DNA of 64,000 bases from Saccharicrinis sp050589685 (GCF_050589685.1 NZ_JBNGOS010000029.1:1-64000), one strand, 5' to 3'; counted from the first letter of the stretch, positions 37,383-45,216 are shown. The notes: a model not told the origin generated them from the letters alone. A program made the numbers and translations.

Positions 37383-37937
37383 ATGACAGAAGAAATAATT
37401 ATAGCCGGCTTTGGTGGACAAGGCGTACTTTCCATGGGTAAAATTTTAGCCTATTCCGGTGTTATGCACGATATGGAAGTAAGCTGGATGCCCTCCTACG
37501 GACCCGAAATGCGCGGTGGCACGGCCAATGTTACCGTTATTTTGAGCGATGAAAAAATCAGCTCTCCCATATTACACGAGTTCGACACCGCCATCATCCT
37601 GAACCAACAATCCATGGATAAATTCGAGGCCCAAATTAAACCTGGCGGAACATTAATTTACGATGGCAATGGAATCACCCATCACCCAACACGCAAAGAC
37701 ATCAAAATTTTCCGGGTGGATGCAACCGAAGAAGCAGCCCGAATGCGCTCAGCAAAAACATTTAATATGATTGTTTTGGGCGGATACTTAAAAGTGAAAC
37801 CCGTAGTGAAAATGGAAAATGTAATCAATGGACTCAAAAAATCATTACCCGGACGCCACCATCATTTAATACCGATGAACGAAAAGGCCATCAACAGGGG
37901 AATGGAAATTATACATCCGGTGGAGGTTGAAGTATAA
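37383..37937 (+). CDS. 2-oxoacid:ferredoxin oxidoreductase, gamma subunit
   Basis: 184-residue protein of the pyruvate/ketoisovalerate oxidoreductase gamma family, with the N-terminal motif IIIAGFGGQGVLSMGKILAY and the segment SWMPSYGPEMRGGTANV. The open frame extends back to 37272, overlapping the beta gene, but the ATG at 37383-37385 matches the family start. Last gene of the oxidoreductase operon, followed by an intrinsic terminator. Confidence 0.92.
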   Translation: MTEEIIIAGFGGQGVLSMGKILAYSGVMHDMEVSWMPSYGPEMRGGTANVTVILSDEKISSPILHEFDTAIILNQQSMDKFEAQIKPGGTLIYDGNGITHHPTRKDIKIFRVDATEEAARMRSAKTFNMIVLGGYLKVKPVVKMENVINGLKKSLPGRHHHLIPMNEKAINRGMEIIHPVEVEV

Positions 37938-37961
37938 GATTTCAATCTAGTTGAAGATATC

Positions 37962-37994
37962 AAGCCGGCTGTAATCTATACCGCCGGCTTTTTT
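37962..37994 (+). terminator. Intrinsic terminator of the oxidoreductase operon
   Basis: Stem AAGCCGGC (37962-37969) with GCCGGCTT (37983-37990), 13-nt loop, followed by T residues. It lies 25 nt after the gamma-subunit stop. Confidence 0.85.
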
Positions 37995-38002
37995 GTTCTG
38001 TG

Positions 38003-38120
38003 ATTAACCCGCAAGTAGGTATTATAAAATCTATTGCACATTAAAATGGCTTCAACACAAGACACTTCGTGACGCCTCTTCATCTCACCAGAACGATGAA
38101 AACCCAGTAAGGTTTCCCTT
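38003..38120 (-). repeat. Dispersed intergenic repeat A, inverted copy
   Basis: On the minus strand the sequence reads TCGTTCTGGTGAG, then GAAGTGTCTTGT, then a tail with ACTTGCGGGTTAAT, matching the copy at 1-130. Repeat B follows at 38168, so the composite A plus B layout also seen at 4.9-5.1 kb recurs here with the A part in the other orientation. Confidence 0.6.
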
Positions 38121-38167
38121 ACCATATTCATGACGAAGTTCTAATGCTTAATCCTGAATTAACATGG

Positions 38168-38206
38168 ATCTGTCAATAGGAATTTGAAAAATTCCCCTAT
38201 GTCAGC
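38168..38206 (+). repeat. Dispersed intergenic repeat B, copy 2
   Basis: Contains ATCTGTCAATAGGAATTTG then AAAAATTCC. Matches copies at 5030 and 48644. Confidence 0.5.
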
Positions 38207-38330
38207 AGGCATAAACCATATCGAATTAACATTTTTAAAAAGTCAAACGGCAATTTGGGGATGAATTGTGCGGGTTAAACCCAGTAAATCCCACGGATTA
38301 ATGGCCACGCTAATTTTTTTTTGTTTTTAT

Positions 38331-38360
38331 ATTGTATAAAATAATATTTTTCTATCTTTG
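38331..38360 (+). promoter_or_regulatory. Predicted promoter of tRNA-Arg
   Basis: The -7 motif TATCTTTG (38353-38360) is an exact TAnnTTTG match, with ATTG (38331-38334) 18 nt upstream as the -33 element. The tRNA starts 30 nt downstream. Confidence 0.65.
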
Positions 38361-38389
38361 CATCGCCTTAGAAAAAAGGCGTCATGAAT

Positions 38390-38463
38390 GGTCTTGTAGC
38401 TCAGTTGGATAGAGCAACAGCCTTCTAAGCTGTGGGTCGCAGGTTCGAATCCTGCCAGGATCA
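38390..38463 (+). tRNA. tRNA-Arg (anticodon TCT)
   Basis: 74-nt cloverleaf: acceptor GGTCTTG pairs with CAGGATC (with wobble pairs), D arm GCTC/GAGC, anticodon stem ACAGC/GCTGT with loop CTTCTAA (anticodon TCT at 38424-38426), T arm GCAGG/CCTGC with loop TTCGAAT, discriminator A at 38463. The CCA end is not encoded. Confidence 0.96.
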
Positions 38464-38487
38464 CTTTTAAAGAAAAAAAAAGAAACT

Positions 38488-38522
38488 AAAAGCCTGTAAA
38501 TCGTACGATTTACAGGCTTTTT
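38488..38522 (+). terminator. Intrinsic terminator after tRNA-Arg
   Basis: A perfect 34-nt palindrome (38488-38521) centred on CGTACG with arms beginning AAAAGCCTG, followed by T-rich sequence. It can end transcription from either side. Confidence 0.85.
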
Positions 38523-38986
38523 CTGTTTTTTATTAAATCATTATAAAACCTAACAGGACGAATGGAGGATCATGCCCATTATCGCCTTATGGAGAAGCCA
38601 GATTTTTAAAGTGACGTTATCTGCTGATTTAACCAGTCAAATGAATTGGTTTCCTGCAATGGCCAAACCTAACGGTATTGTTCTCCCCCCCGATAGGAAA
38701 ATGGATGGCAAAAACACTTCTGATATGATTACAACCCGCAATATGTATCAGAGAATATATTACACTTTAAAATTGCTTCAAAACAATACACTTCATTACC
38801 TTACTTCATCTTGCAGCAACGAAGCTATGCCTCGTTTCAGTACAGCCTTGTTTTATTGTCCTTTTAAAGTTCATGACCAGGTATAAGGTATTAGCCGGGT
38901 TTAACACAGAAAAAAGAAGGGATATAACCTGGGTATTTACATACTTAAGTGTATTTTTAAAAAAAATTACATAAGGATATAAATCA
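38523..38986. other. Intergenic region upstream of the SDR gene
   Basis: A 104-codon plus-strand frame (38572-38886) covers much of this gap but has no recognisable family features and is not called as a gene. The SDR start is preceded by ATAAGGA. Confidence 0.4.
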
Positions 38987-39700
38987 ATGGAAAAAGTAGC
39001 CTTGTTAACAGGTGCCTCAAAAGGAATTGGCAAAACAATCGCAATTCAACTTGCCAGGATTGGTTATGATATGCTTATCGTGGGACGTAACCGCGATCAA
39101 CTTCTCCAAACACAAAGCGAGGTTGAAAAATACCCTATTAAGTGTTCGATATTGGAGGCAGATCTTTTAACGGCGGATGCCCCGTTATTGATAATTCGTG
39201 AAGTAATTCGTGTTTTCGGGAAGCTTGATGTGGTGATAAACAATGCCGGTGTTGCCAATGCATTACCTATCAAAGAAACTTCGGTTGAAATATGGGATAA
39301 AATCTTTTCCGTTAATGCACGGGCGCCTTTTTTTATTTGCAAAGAAGCCATTCCCTATTTAAAAGAAAGCCCAAAACCCATTATTATAAATATCGGTTCG
39401 GTCGTCGACTTCAAAGGTTACGTTAATCAATCTGTCTATGCTTCATCCAAACATGCCTTGGCGGGCTTTACAAAAGTATTGGCAAAGGAAGTACAAGACG
39501 ATGGTATTCTTGTGCATCTTATTTCCCCGGGAGGTGTAAACACCGAGATGGTGCGCGAAATGCGTCCTGATATTGATACCAATAACCTCATTCAACCGGA
39601 AGAAATTGCCGAACTTATCGAATTCCTACTCACCCGAAAAGGTAAAGGTACCATTGATCATCTCTATATTCGAAGACAAAGCGGCTTGGCTTTCGATTAA
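38987..39700 (+). CDS. SDR family oxidoreductase, 3-ketoacyl-ACP reductase-like
   Basis: 237-residue short-chain dehydrogenase with TGASKGIG (9-16), NNAGVAN, and the catalytic motif YASSKHALAGF (Tyr and Lys both present). It follows the classical SDR pattern and probably uses NAD(P)H; the substrate is unknown. No operon partner; tRNA-Arg is upstream. Confidence 0.9.
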   Translation: MEKVALLTGASKGIGKTIAIQLARIGYDMLIVGRNRDQLLQTQSEVEKYPIKCSILEADLLTADAPLLIIREVIRVFGKLDVVINNAGVANALPIKETSVEIWDKIFSVNARAPFFICKEAIPYLKESPKPIIINIGSVVDFKGYVNQSVYASSKHALAGFTKVLAKEVQDDGILVHLISPGGVNTEMVREMRPDIDTNNLIQPEEIAELIEFLLTRKGKGTIDHLYIRRQSGLAFD

Positions 39701-40500
39701 GCCAGGCTTTATTAAATATACTAACATCATCATAGGGGTACAAACCCTTAAACCTGCCAAAAACACGGTAAGGAAAGGACCATACCACTCGAGACAGGAA
39801 TCCAGGTGATAGCTTTTTCAGAAGATGATATAGCCCAGGGAACTATCCAGAAAAGAATGGATGGCATTAGGCCCGTTGTTCCTTGTGGGGTGAAAGTGAG
39901 TGTAAACTTTGCGGGTTAGTTCTGAAAGAATGATGGACCGTATGGGGATAAAACAAAGAACTTACCCTAAAAAGAAAAAAGAGAAAGCAACCTTAGATCC
40001 CAGGTTTATTGAATCTATTTTAGAGTTGGCAACAAACTGAAAATCAAAACACATTACCACTTTGGTAACTTTTTTATTCTATTTGCGACAAACGAGTACA
40101 ATGTGAGCGTAATAGTGAAAAAAACTCACGAGATTTTTGGAAAAAACAGGTTGAAGTAGCCTTGGCATTTAGATGTAATCTATTGACAATTTTGGGACGA
40201 TCTTAAAATAGCGTATTGCCCCTGCTGCGGGACCGCAGGGGTCTGGGTAAACCATGGGATTTTCCATTTTGCGTATAAATTTTCTGCTGAAACCATATAG
40301 TCTGCAAAAAAACATTGCAGCATTTCCTGAAGCAAAAACAAAACCTTTTTATTAGAAATAAAAAAACTACAGGAAAGCCGCAATGTTCAGAGACCCGAAA
40401 ATTGAATTTAATTGTTAGGAATGGGGCAAAACAGTTGTTTTACCAATATTAATTTACCCGGATTGTGCAATAGCGGTGTGTAAAGAGCATTTTAAACAAC
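39701..40500. pseudogene. Decayed region with protein-like fragments
   Basis: An 800-nt stretch without an intact gene. A plus-strand stretch around 39800-39920 reads as a protein-like fragment (IQVIAFSEDDIAQGTIQKR) ending in a stop, and another around 39955-40040 ends in LDPRFIESILELATN before a stop. A strong GC-rich hairpin (CTGCGG, GA, CCGCAG) lies near 40225-40240, and a minus-strand frame (40180-40383) is unrecognised. This looks like the remains of one or more lost genes near a tRNA; origin unknown. Confidence 0.35.
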
Positions 40501-40626
40501 ATAAAACAAGGAATTGCTGAGAGTAGCATGGTAACGCTTTGGTGAGTTGAAGCAACTCAGTGAAACACCTTGTTTTTATGTAGTTGATTTGCGTAACAGA
40601 ATTTCTAATCCATATGGCAGGTTTAA
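40501..40626 (+). repeat. Dispersed intergenic repeat A, copy 3
   Basis: Differs from the copy at 4876-5000 by a single base over its 36-nt core (40540-40575). Contains the hairpin GAGTTG, AAG, CAACTC within a CAAGG/CCTTG stem, and ends with CATATGGCAGGTT next to the thioesterase stop. Confidence 0.7.
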
Positions 40627-41063
40627 TAACCTGATACCTCTTGACTGATCAGATTATTTACAAACGCCCCGGCCAATGCTTGCGTTGCAAACTCAGGAAC
40701 GGCCATAGGCAATCTTGTTTCACTGTCCACAAATACAACTTCAGAATTGCCCTTACTAACTATTTTATCCTCACCGTTCTTAATCTCGAACTCAAGGCAA
40801 AACCTAATTTTGGGCAACGCTCTCACCGTGGTTGTTATGGTTAATTCCTCATCATATTTAGCAGGTGTTTTATATTCTATGTTAAAGGAAATAACAGGTA
40901 ACATATATCCTTTATTCTCCAGTTCATCATCGTGCAAGCCATATTTGCGCATCAATTCCGTACGTGCCTGATGACAATACGTCACATGGTTGGCATGGTA
41001 CACATAGCCCATTCTATCTACTTCGTTGTAACGAGGCCTTAACTTAAATTCATCTTTTATCAT
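40623..41063 (-). CDS. Acyl-CoA thioesterase (4-hydroxybenzoyl-CoA thioesterase/YbgC-like hotdog fold)
   Basis: 146-residue hotdog-fold protein. The N-terminal motif RYNEVDRMGYVYHANHVTY contains the conserved Asp and the HAN segment of YbgC/FcbC-type thioesterases. Substrate unknown. Last gene on this strand after the MinD-like pair, 98 nt downstream of it; a functional link is not evident. Confidence 0.88.
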   Translation of the reverse strand: MIKDEFKLRPRYNEVDRMGYVYHANHVTYCHQARTELMRKYGLHDDELENKGYMLPVISFNIEYKTPAKYDEELTITTTVRALPKIRFCLEFEIKNGEDKIVSKGNSEVVFVDSETRLPMAVPEFATQALAGAFVNNLISQEVSGY

Positions 41064-41161
41064 AATTGTTCCTCTTTTTTTCCGTCCCGGATAACGGACT
41101 TTTAATTACCCTACAATCACTTGACATTCTTAAAAATGACCTGCAAGTTTATGATTCAATC

Positions 41162-42037
41162 CTACACACTCTTTTGTTTAATCTTTTCCCAAATTGTCTC
41201 CAGGCATTGAGCAATTTCCGATTGGCCATTGTATTCATTAATAGTTTTGGCTTCCACCATAGCCATCACCACCTCTTTGCTAAAAGGTATTTTGGCCAAT
41301 ACAGGAATTTGCTGGCTTTCGAAGAAATCTGCAATTACCTTGGCCATATCGTTGTTCACATCCGCTTTGTTGATGACTGCCAATATGGGCGTATCAAAGG
41401 ACTGTACCAGTTCTACCAACCGCCTGGCATCGTAAAAACCAGACTTAGAGGGCTCAGCCACCAGTACCACCAGGTTGGTGCCCGAGAGCGCAGATATTGT
41501 TGAACAACCTATACCCGGAGGGCCATCATTAATAATAAAATCGGCTTTTGTATCAATGGCAATCTCCTTTGCTTTTTTTCGGATCGTAGAAACCAGCTTA
41601 CCCGAATTCTCTTCACCCGGTCCCATTTTCGCATGCACCATAGTACCAAACCGTGTTGACGACACAAACCAGCGATTGTTGGTACTCTGTTCCGATTCAA
41701 CAGCATTGGCCGGGCAGATCCGCTCGCATAACCTACATCCTTCGCATTGAAATGGGTTAACTTCCGGATAGCCGCCTTCGTTGAGGTGAATAGCACCAAA
41801 ACGACACTTATCCATGCAAAGATTGCATGGCAAGCAGATATCCTGACGAATACTGGCTTGCCATGCACCTTGATAAATATGTTCTTCCCGAACCTCCGGG
41901 GCAAGAATCAAATGTAAATCGGCAGCATCCACATCATTGTCGCACAATACTGCATTACCCGCCAGCGATGCCAACGCCGCTGTTACAGATGTTTTTCCGG
42001 TGCCGCCCTTACCGCTGAGTATGGTTATCTCTTTCAT
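41162..42037 (-). CDS. MinD/Mrp-type P-loop ATPase with inserted double [4Fe-4S] domain (1)
   Basis: 291-residue deviant Walker A ATPase: SGKGGTGKTS (8-17), LCDNDVDAADLHL as switch region, and NDGPPGIGCSTISAL as Walker B region. A ferredoxin domain is inserted after the switch: Cys68, 71, 74, 78 and Cys98, 101, 104, 108, each the CxxCxxCxxxC pattern. Paired MinD-type ATPases of this build accompany NifX-like proteins in the orange-protein clusters of sulfate reducers. Its gene overlaps the next MinD-like gene by 29 nt, which implies co-translation and a paired function. Likely a metal or Fe-S cluster assembly factor; the target is unknown. Confidence 0.92.
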   Translation of the reverse strand: MKEITILSGKGGTGKTSVTAALASLAGNAVLCDNDVDAADLHLILAPEVREEHIYQGAWQASIRQDICLPCNLCMDKCRFGAIHLNEGGYPEVNPFQCEGCRLCERICPANAVESEQSTNNRWFVSSTRFGTMVHAKMGPGEENSGKLVSTIRKKAKEIAIDTKADFIINDGPPGIGCSTISALSGTNLVVLVAEPSKSGFYDARRLVELVQSFDTPILAVINKADVNNDMAKVIADFFESQQIPVLAKIPFSKEVVMAMVEAKTINEYNGQSEIAQCLETIWEKIKQKSV

Positions 42038-42908
42038 CCACCAGTATTCTAAATTTCAACTTTTCAACAATAGCATAAAATGCATCCGTTATTTCCTGAG
42101 GCATATCCTCATCTAAATTTCCTTGGGCATAAGTAGTCGCAAAAGCATCTACAAATGGAATTTCGCCTACCAGGTCAATATTGTTCTCCTCAATAAAATG
42201 GTAGATGTCGTCATTGCCCAATCCTGCTTTGTTTACTATCACACCAAATTCTTTGTTAAGGTCATGCATGAGTTCAACGGTCAGTTTCAGGTCGTACAAA
42301 CCAAAGGGCGTCGGTTCGGTTACCAACAAAACATAGTCACTGTTAACCGTAGTTTCTACCACAGAGCAACTGGTGCCCGGAGGCGCATCATAAATTGTTA
42401 TTTCGGCTCCCGAAGGAACCTTTTTCTTCAATTCTTTGATGAACATAGTTTGCATAGAAGAACCGATCCTCAGTCTACCTTCCATCACCCCTTCCCCTAT
42501 CGATGTTTTAAAGTCGGATATCTTTCCGATCATCTGATCATATTCAGATATGGCACCCTGTTGGCAGGCCTCCAAACAAGCGCCGCAAGAATGGCATAAC
42601 GAAGGGTTCACTTCGGCAAACCGCGCTGTTGGCAATACCACAATCGCATTAAATGCGCAATATTCGGCACACGCTCTGCAAAAAGTACACTTTGTCACAT
42701 CAATTTGCGGTATTTTCTGCAACACATCCTCTTCGCCTATCTTTTCCGCTTCCGGGAAAAAAATCACATCATTGGGTTCTTCTACGTCACAATCAACCAA
42801 TTGCACAATTGCCTCAAATTCACGGGTCAACATCCGGTACAAGCTAACGGCAACGGTTGTTTTTCCTGTACCGCCCTTACCGCTTGCTATGGCAATTTTG
42901 TAATCCAT
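42009..42908 (-). CDS. MinD/Mrp-type P-loop ATPase with inserted double [4Fe-4S] domain (2)
   Basis: 299-residue paralogue of the downstream gene product. Walker A is ASGKGGTGKTTV, and the inserted ferredoxin Cys sets are 74, 77, 80, 84 and 105, 108, 111, 115. YDAPPGTSCSVVET is the Walker B region. The start (ATG 42906-42908) shares a base with the stop of the DUF89 gene (TAATG), so translation is coupled. Probably works as a heterodimer with the product of 41162-42037; this is inference from paralogy and gene overlap. Confidence 0.92.
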   Translation of the reverse strand: MDYKIAIASGKGGTGKTTVAVSLYRMLTREFEAIVQLVDCDVEEPNDVIFFPEAEKIGEEDVLQKIPQIDVTKCTFCRACAEYCAFNAIVVLPTARFAEVNPSLCHSCGACLEACQQGAISEYDQMIGKISDFKTSIGEGVMEGRLRIGSSMQTMFIKELKKKVPSGAEITIYDAPPGTSCSVVETTVNSDYVLLVTEPTPFGLYDLKLTVELMHDLNKEFGVIVNKAGLGNDDIYHFIEENNIDLVGEIPFVDAFATTYAQGNLDEDMPQEITDAFYAIVEKLKFRILVDERDNHTQR

Positions 42909-43750
42909 TATCCTTGTTTTTTAATGACCAAATCACCCTCCGATACATCAAGCATTTGTGCGATGGGTTTACATTTGGCCGTCAGTAAAAAATATAATGT
43001 TGGATGTTTTGCCTGCATCAATCCTTCAAAATTGCCCTGACCTTTTGAAATAACCAGATCGGCGGAATGATAGGCTTTTATCAATTCAGGCGAGCAATGT
43101 TCCAATAAAGTCGACGGAGCATCATAACCATTTGAAATAACCTTACATAGCTGATCTATTCCTGTCTGCCTGGCATCAGCGAAGGTAACATCATTAATGA
43201 CAGGCTGGCCCCGTACCACATAGGTAATATGGGGGTGCTGCATGGTTTCTATCAATAATTTGTCAAAAACTATTTCACCTGCATTATCGCCCAGATAAAG
43301 TATATGGCTCGATCGGGCAATATCCGAATGTAATTGTCGCACGTTATCTTCAGATAAATCTTTTTTTATCAGCTCATTAATCGATGCCTCAATATCATCG
43401 GGCGCGGTATGTGCCCCGTAATCGATAATATTACCGGCCATGGCCAGCTTTACCGCCGTGCGAAATGGATCTTCACTTTCCGACACATAGTTTTTCCAAT
43501 ACTCGTAATTGGAGAGCAAAACGGTATTAGCTCTTATTTTTTCTTCCCGATACAGACTTGCCACATTCATCTTGTCTTTTGCCAGACGTTGAATGTAGGT
43601 CGCAACATAGGGGTTCGGTAGGTGTGCATTTTCAGCCAATATTTTTTTGGCCTCTACCTGCAACGCTTCCGAAACTTCCAATGAAGGCTGAAACTTAGCG
43701 ATCAGTTTATTCACTGACTTTAGATGACACCGGGAACATGCTTCCTCCAT
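42908..43750 (-). CDS. DUF89/ARMT1-like metal-dependent phosphatase-family protein
   Basis: 280-residue protein of the DUF89 family, whose studied members are metal-dependent phosphatases of damaged metabolites. Visible motifs are YLGDNAGEIVFDKLL (metal-binding Asp) and SKGQGNFEGL. The N-terminus has a CSRC pair, as in archaeal-type DUF89 proteins. The frame opens at a TTG (43763-43765), but the ATG at 43748-43750 is preferred and lies 2 nt after the NifX-like stop. Its place between a NifX-like and a MinD-like gene suggests a cofactor-related role; that is inference. Confidence 0.85.
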   Translation of the reverse strand: MEEACSRCHLKSVNKLIAKFQPSLEVSEALQVEAKKILAENAHLPNPYVATYIQRLAKDKMNVASLYREEKIRANTVLLSNYEYWKNYVSESEDPFRTAVKLAMAGNIIDYGAHTAPDDIEASINELIKKDLSEDNVRQLHSDIARSSHILYLGDNAGEIVFDKLLIETMQHPHITYVVRGQPVINDVTFADARQTGIDQLCKVISNGYDAPSTLLEHCSPELIKAYHSADLVISKGQGNFEGLMQAKHPTLYFLLTAKCKPIAQMLDVSEGDLVIKKQG

Positions 43751-43752
43751 TT

Positions 43753-44094
43753 TTAATGGTCGCAATAATTAGCTGCAAAACTTAACGATTTACTTAAGAA
43801 CCCATCTACCAAGCTCTTAGCATCCATTTTGGGAGCTCCTACAAATGCATTTACCTTGTTGGCATTAAACAACTGGATGGCCTTTTGCCCCATTCCTCCG
43901 GCAACAATGTCGGTTACGTTTCTTTCTGACAGCCACTTGGGCAATAAACCGGGCTCATGAGGAGGCGGAACTACTTTTTCTGCAGAAACCACTTCTCCAT
44001 CCTTAACGGTAGCCAGATAAAAAAATTTACAATGCCCAAAGTGAGCGTCTAAAACATCCTCGTTGTCCACAGGGACTGCTATTAAATGATTCAT
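43753..44094 (-). CDS. NifX/NifB-like dinitrogenase iron-molybdenum cofactor-binding domain protein (1)
   Basis: 113-residue single-domain protein of the NifX/NafY family (opening IAVPVDNEDVLDAHFGHCKFFYL; central IVAGGMGQKAIQLFNANKV). The His and Cys in HFGHC could hold a metal, and it ends in a Cys-Asp-His. Relatives include the orange protein that binds a Mo-Cu sulfide cluster. No nitrogenase genes are in the window, so it does not imply nitrogen fixation. Confidence 0.9.
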   Translation of the reverse strand: MNHLIAVPVDNEDVLDAHFGHCKFFYLATVKDGEVVSAEKVVPPPHEPGLLPKWLSERNVTDIVAGGMGQKAIQLFNANKVNAFVGAPKMDAKSLVDGFLSKSLSFAANYCDH

Positions 44095-44176
44095 ATTTAC
44101 AATATTTAATTCTGCTTTTCAAACAGAATGAGGTAGCAGATTCTATTTATAAGGTGTACAAACAAAAACTACCATC

Positions 44177-44347
44177 TCATCCATTTAGCAAAACAATTAT
44201 ATTTTCAAATGCATATGGCGGGATAAAGCGGACTGCCCTCTTCACCATGCTTTTTTGCGTTTTAATAATTCCTAAAGAGCGATAGACAAGTGTCCCGTCA
44301 CGCCTAATCTGACAGCCCAAGTATTGTTCTTTTAACTTAACCGTCAT
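44177..44347 (-). CDS. Hypothetical small protein between the two NifX-like genes
   Basis: A 56-codon frame opening with ATG at 44345-44347, 18 nt after the upstream NifX-like stop, and closing at 44177. The product is basic (MTVKLKEQYLGCQIRRDGT at the N-terminus, FIPPYAFENIIVLLNG at the C-terminus). It is in the right strand and position for a gene of the cluster, but no family is recognised, and the 3' half overlaps a partial copy of repeat A (TTTCAAATGCATATGGCG), which lowers confidence. Confidence 0.35.
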   Translation of the reverse strand: MTVKLKEQYLGCQIRRDGTLVYRSLGIIKTQKSMVKRAVRFIPPYAFENIIVLLNG

Positions 44348-44365
44348 TTCAGACTTGACACGACA

Positions 44366-44683
44366 TTAGTTTTTCATTTTACCAACAATATCATCAATGG
44401 TGAGGCCAGCGTTTTGCAGTACAACCATTTGAATATTAAACTTCTCCAAAAGTTCTTTGGCCTTAGGTCCAAAATCGCCGGACACAACCTTTTGTATTCC
44501 CAATTCGATTAATCTTTCCGCTACTTTTGTGCCTGCTCCATGACTGTCGTCTTTATTTACGTTTTCCAGAAATTCCGCATTACCACTATCTTGATCTAAC
44601 ACGCAAAAGTACGCTGCCCTGCCAAATCGCATATCGAATGACGACATTAAGTTTTCTCCTGATGATGTAATTACTGTTTTCAT
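44366..44683 (-). CDS. NifX/NifB-like dinitrogenase iron-molybdenum cofactor-binding domain protein (2)
   Basis: 105-residue protein of the same family as the gene at 43753-44094 (opening VITSSGENLMSSFDMRFGRAAYF; HGAGTKVAERLIELGIQKVVSGDFGPKAKELL in the middle, quoted in part). It lacks the His-Cys pair of its paralogue and has MRFGRAAYF instead, so the two may not bind metal in the same way. Part of the DUF134-led cluster. Confidence 0.9.
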   Translation of the reverse strand: MKTVITSSGENLMSSFDMRFGRAAYFCVLDQDSGNAEFLENVNKDDSHGAGTKVAERLIELGIQKVVSGDFGPKAKELLEKFNIQMVVLQNAGLTIDDIVGKMKN

Positions 44684-44746
44684 TTTTATAGTATAAAGTA
44701 TTCAAATTTAAAACCTAAAAAAGGCCTAAGACTCGATGTTCTGTTA

Positions 44747-45154
44747 CTACTCCGCTTGCAATAATTCAATTTCGGGTGCCTTACAAATAGGACAATCTTT
44801 ACTGACTACTGACGCCGGCATAGTAAATTTTGCGTTACACTTTACGCACATAAACCAGTTATCGAGTAAGGTGGCATTTCCAAAAACCGATTTTATCTCT
44901 TTCGATTCTACCAGGGCTACCGCTATTTTTCTCCGGGCACTTTCGTATATCCTCGCAAACGTTGCCCTGGAAACGCCCATTAAAACAGCCGCTTCGTTAT
45001 GGTTCATCAAATCGTAATCGGCCAGTTTAATGGCTTCATATTCCTCGTACAACAAATCAATAGAACCCGTAGGTTTGCCTACCGTACCATAGGGTTTATA
45101 CCCTTGGAATTTCGGTGGCGCTACCACCTTTCTTAATCTTTTTCTTCTTGGCAT
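44747..45154 (-). CDS. DUF134 family putative DNA-binding regulator
   Basis: 135-residue protein. The middle (about residues 40-80: EAIKLADYDLMNHNEAAVLM, then VSRATFARIYESARRKIA) is a sigma-region-4-like helix-turn-helix. The C-terminus has a zinc-ribbon-like set: Cys103, Cys106, Cys121, Cys124. DUF134 genes commonly accompany NifX-like and MinD-like genes. A twin palindrome (45177-45216) lies just upstream of its start, suggesting autoregulation or control of the whole cluster. Confidence 0.9.
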   Translation of the reverse strand: MPRRKRLRKVVAPPKFQGYKPYGTVGKPTGSIDLLYEEYEAIKLADYDLMNHNEAAVLMGVSRATFARIYESARRKIAVALVESKEIKSVFGNATLLDNWFMCVKCNAKFTMPASVVSKDCPICKAPEIELLQAE

Positions 45155-45176
45155 AATTTAAAAACTATCTCAGTAA

Positions 45177-45216
45177 TGAGATTATTCTCGATACAAATAT
45201 ATTGAGAATATTCTCA
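45177..45216. promoter_or_regulatory. Twin palindromic operator upstream of the DUF134 gene
   Basis: A perfect 14-nt palindrome TGAGAATATTCTCA (45203-45216) and a near-copy TGAGATTATTCTCG (45177-45190) are 26 nt apart start to start, 23-62 nt upstream of the DUF134 ATG. A third small inverted repeat (ATCTCA, GTAA, TGAGAT) overlaps the first. Probable binding sites for a dimeric regulator, perhaps the DUF134 protein itself. Confidence 0.65.

Noticed and set aside
38572..38886. 104-codon plus-strand ORF
   Set aside because: No family motif, unusual composition, and no supporting context; probably chance.
40180..40383. 67-codon minus-strand ORF, possible transposase remnant
   Set aside because: No transposase motif could be recognised; kept only as part of the decayed region.
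43753..44683. Nitrogen fixation genes
   Set aside because: Only NifX-like single-domain proteins are present; no nifH, nifD, nifK, nifE, nifN or full NifB.
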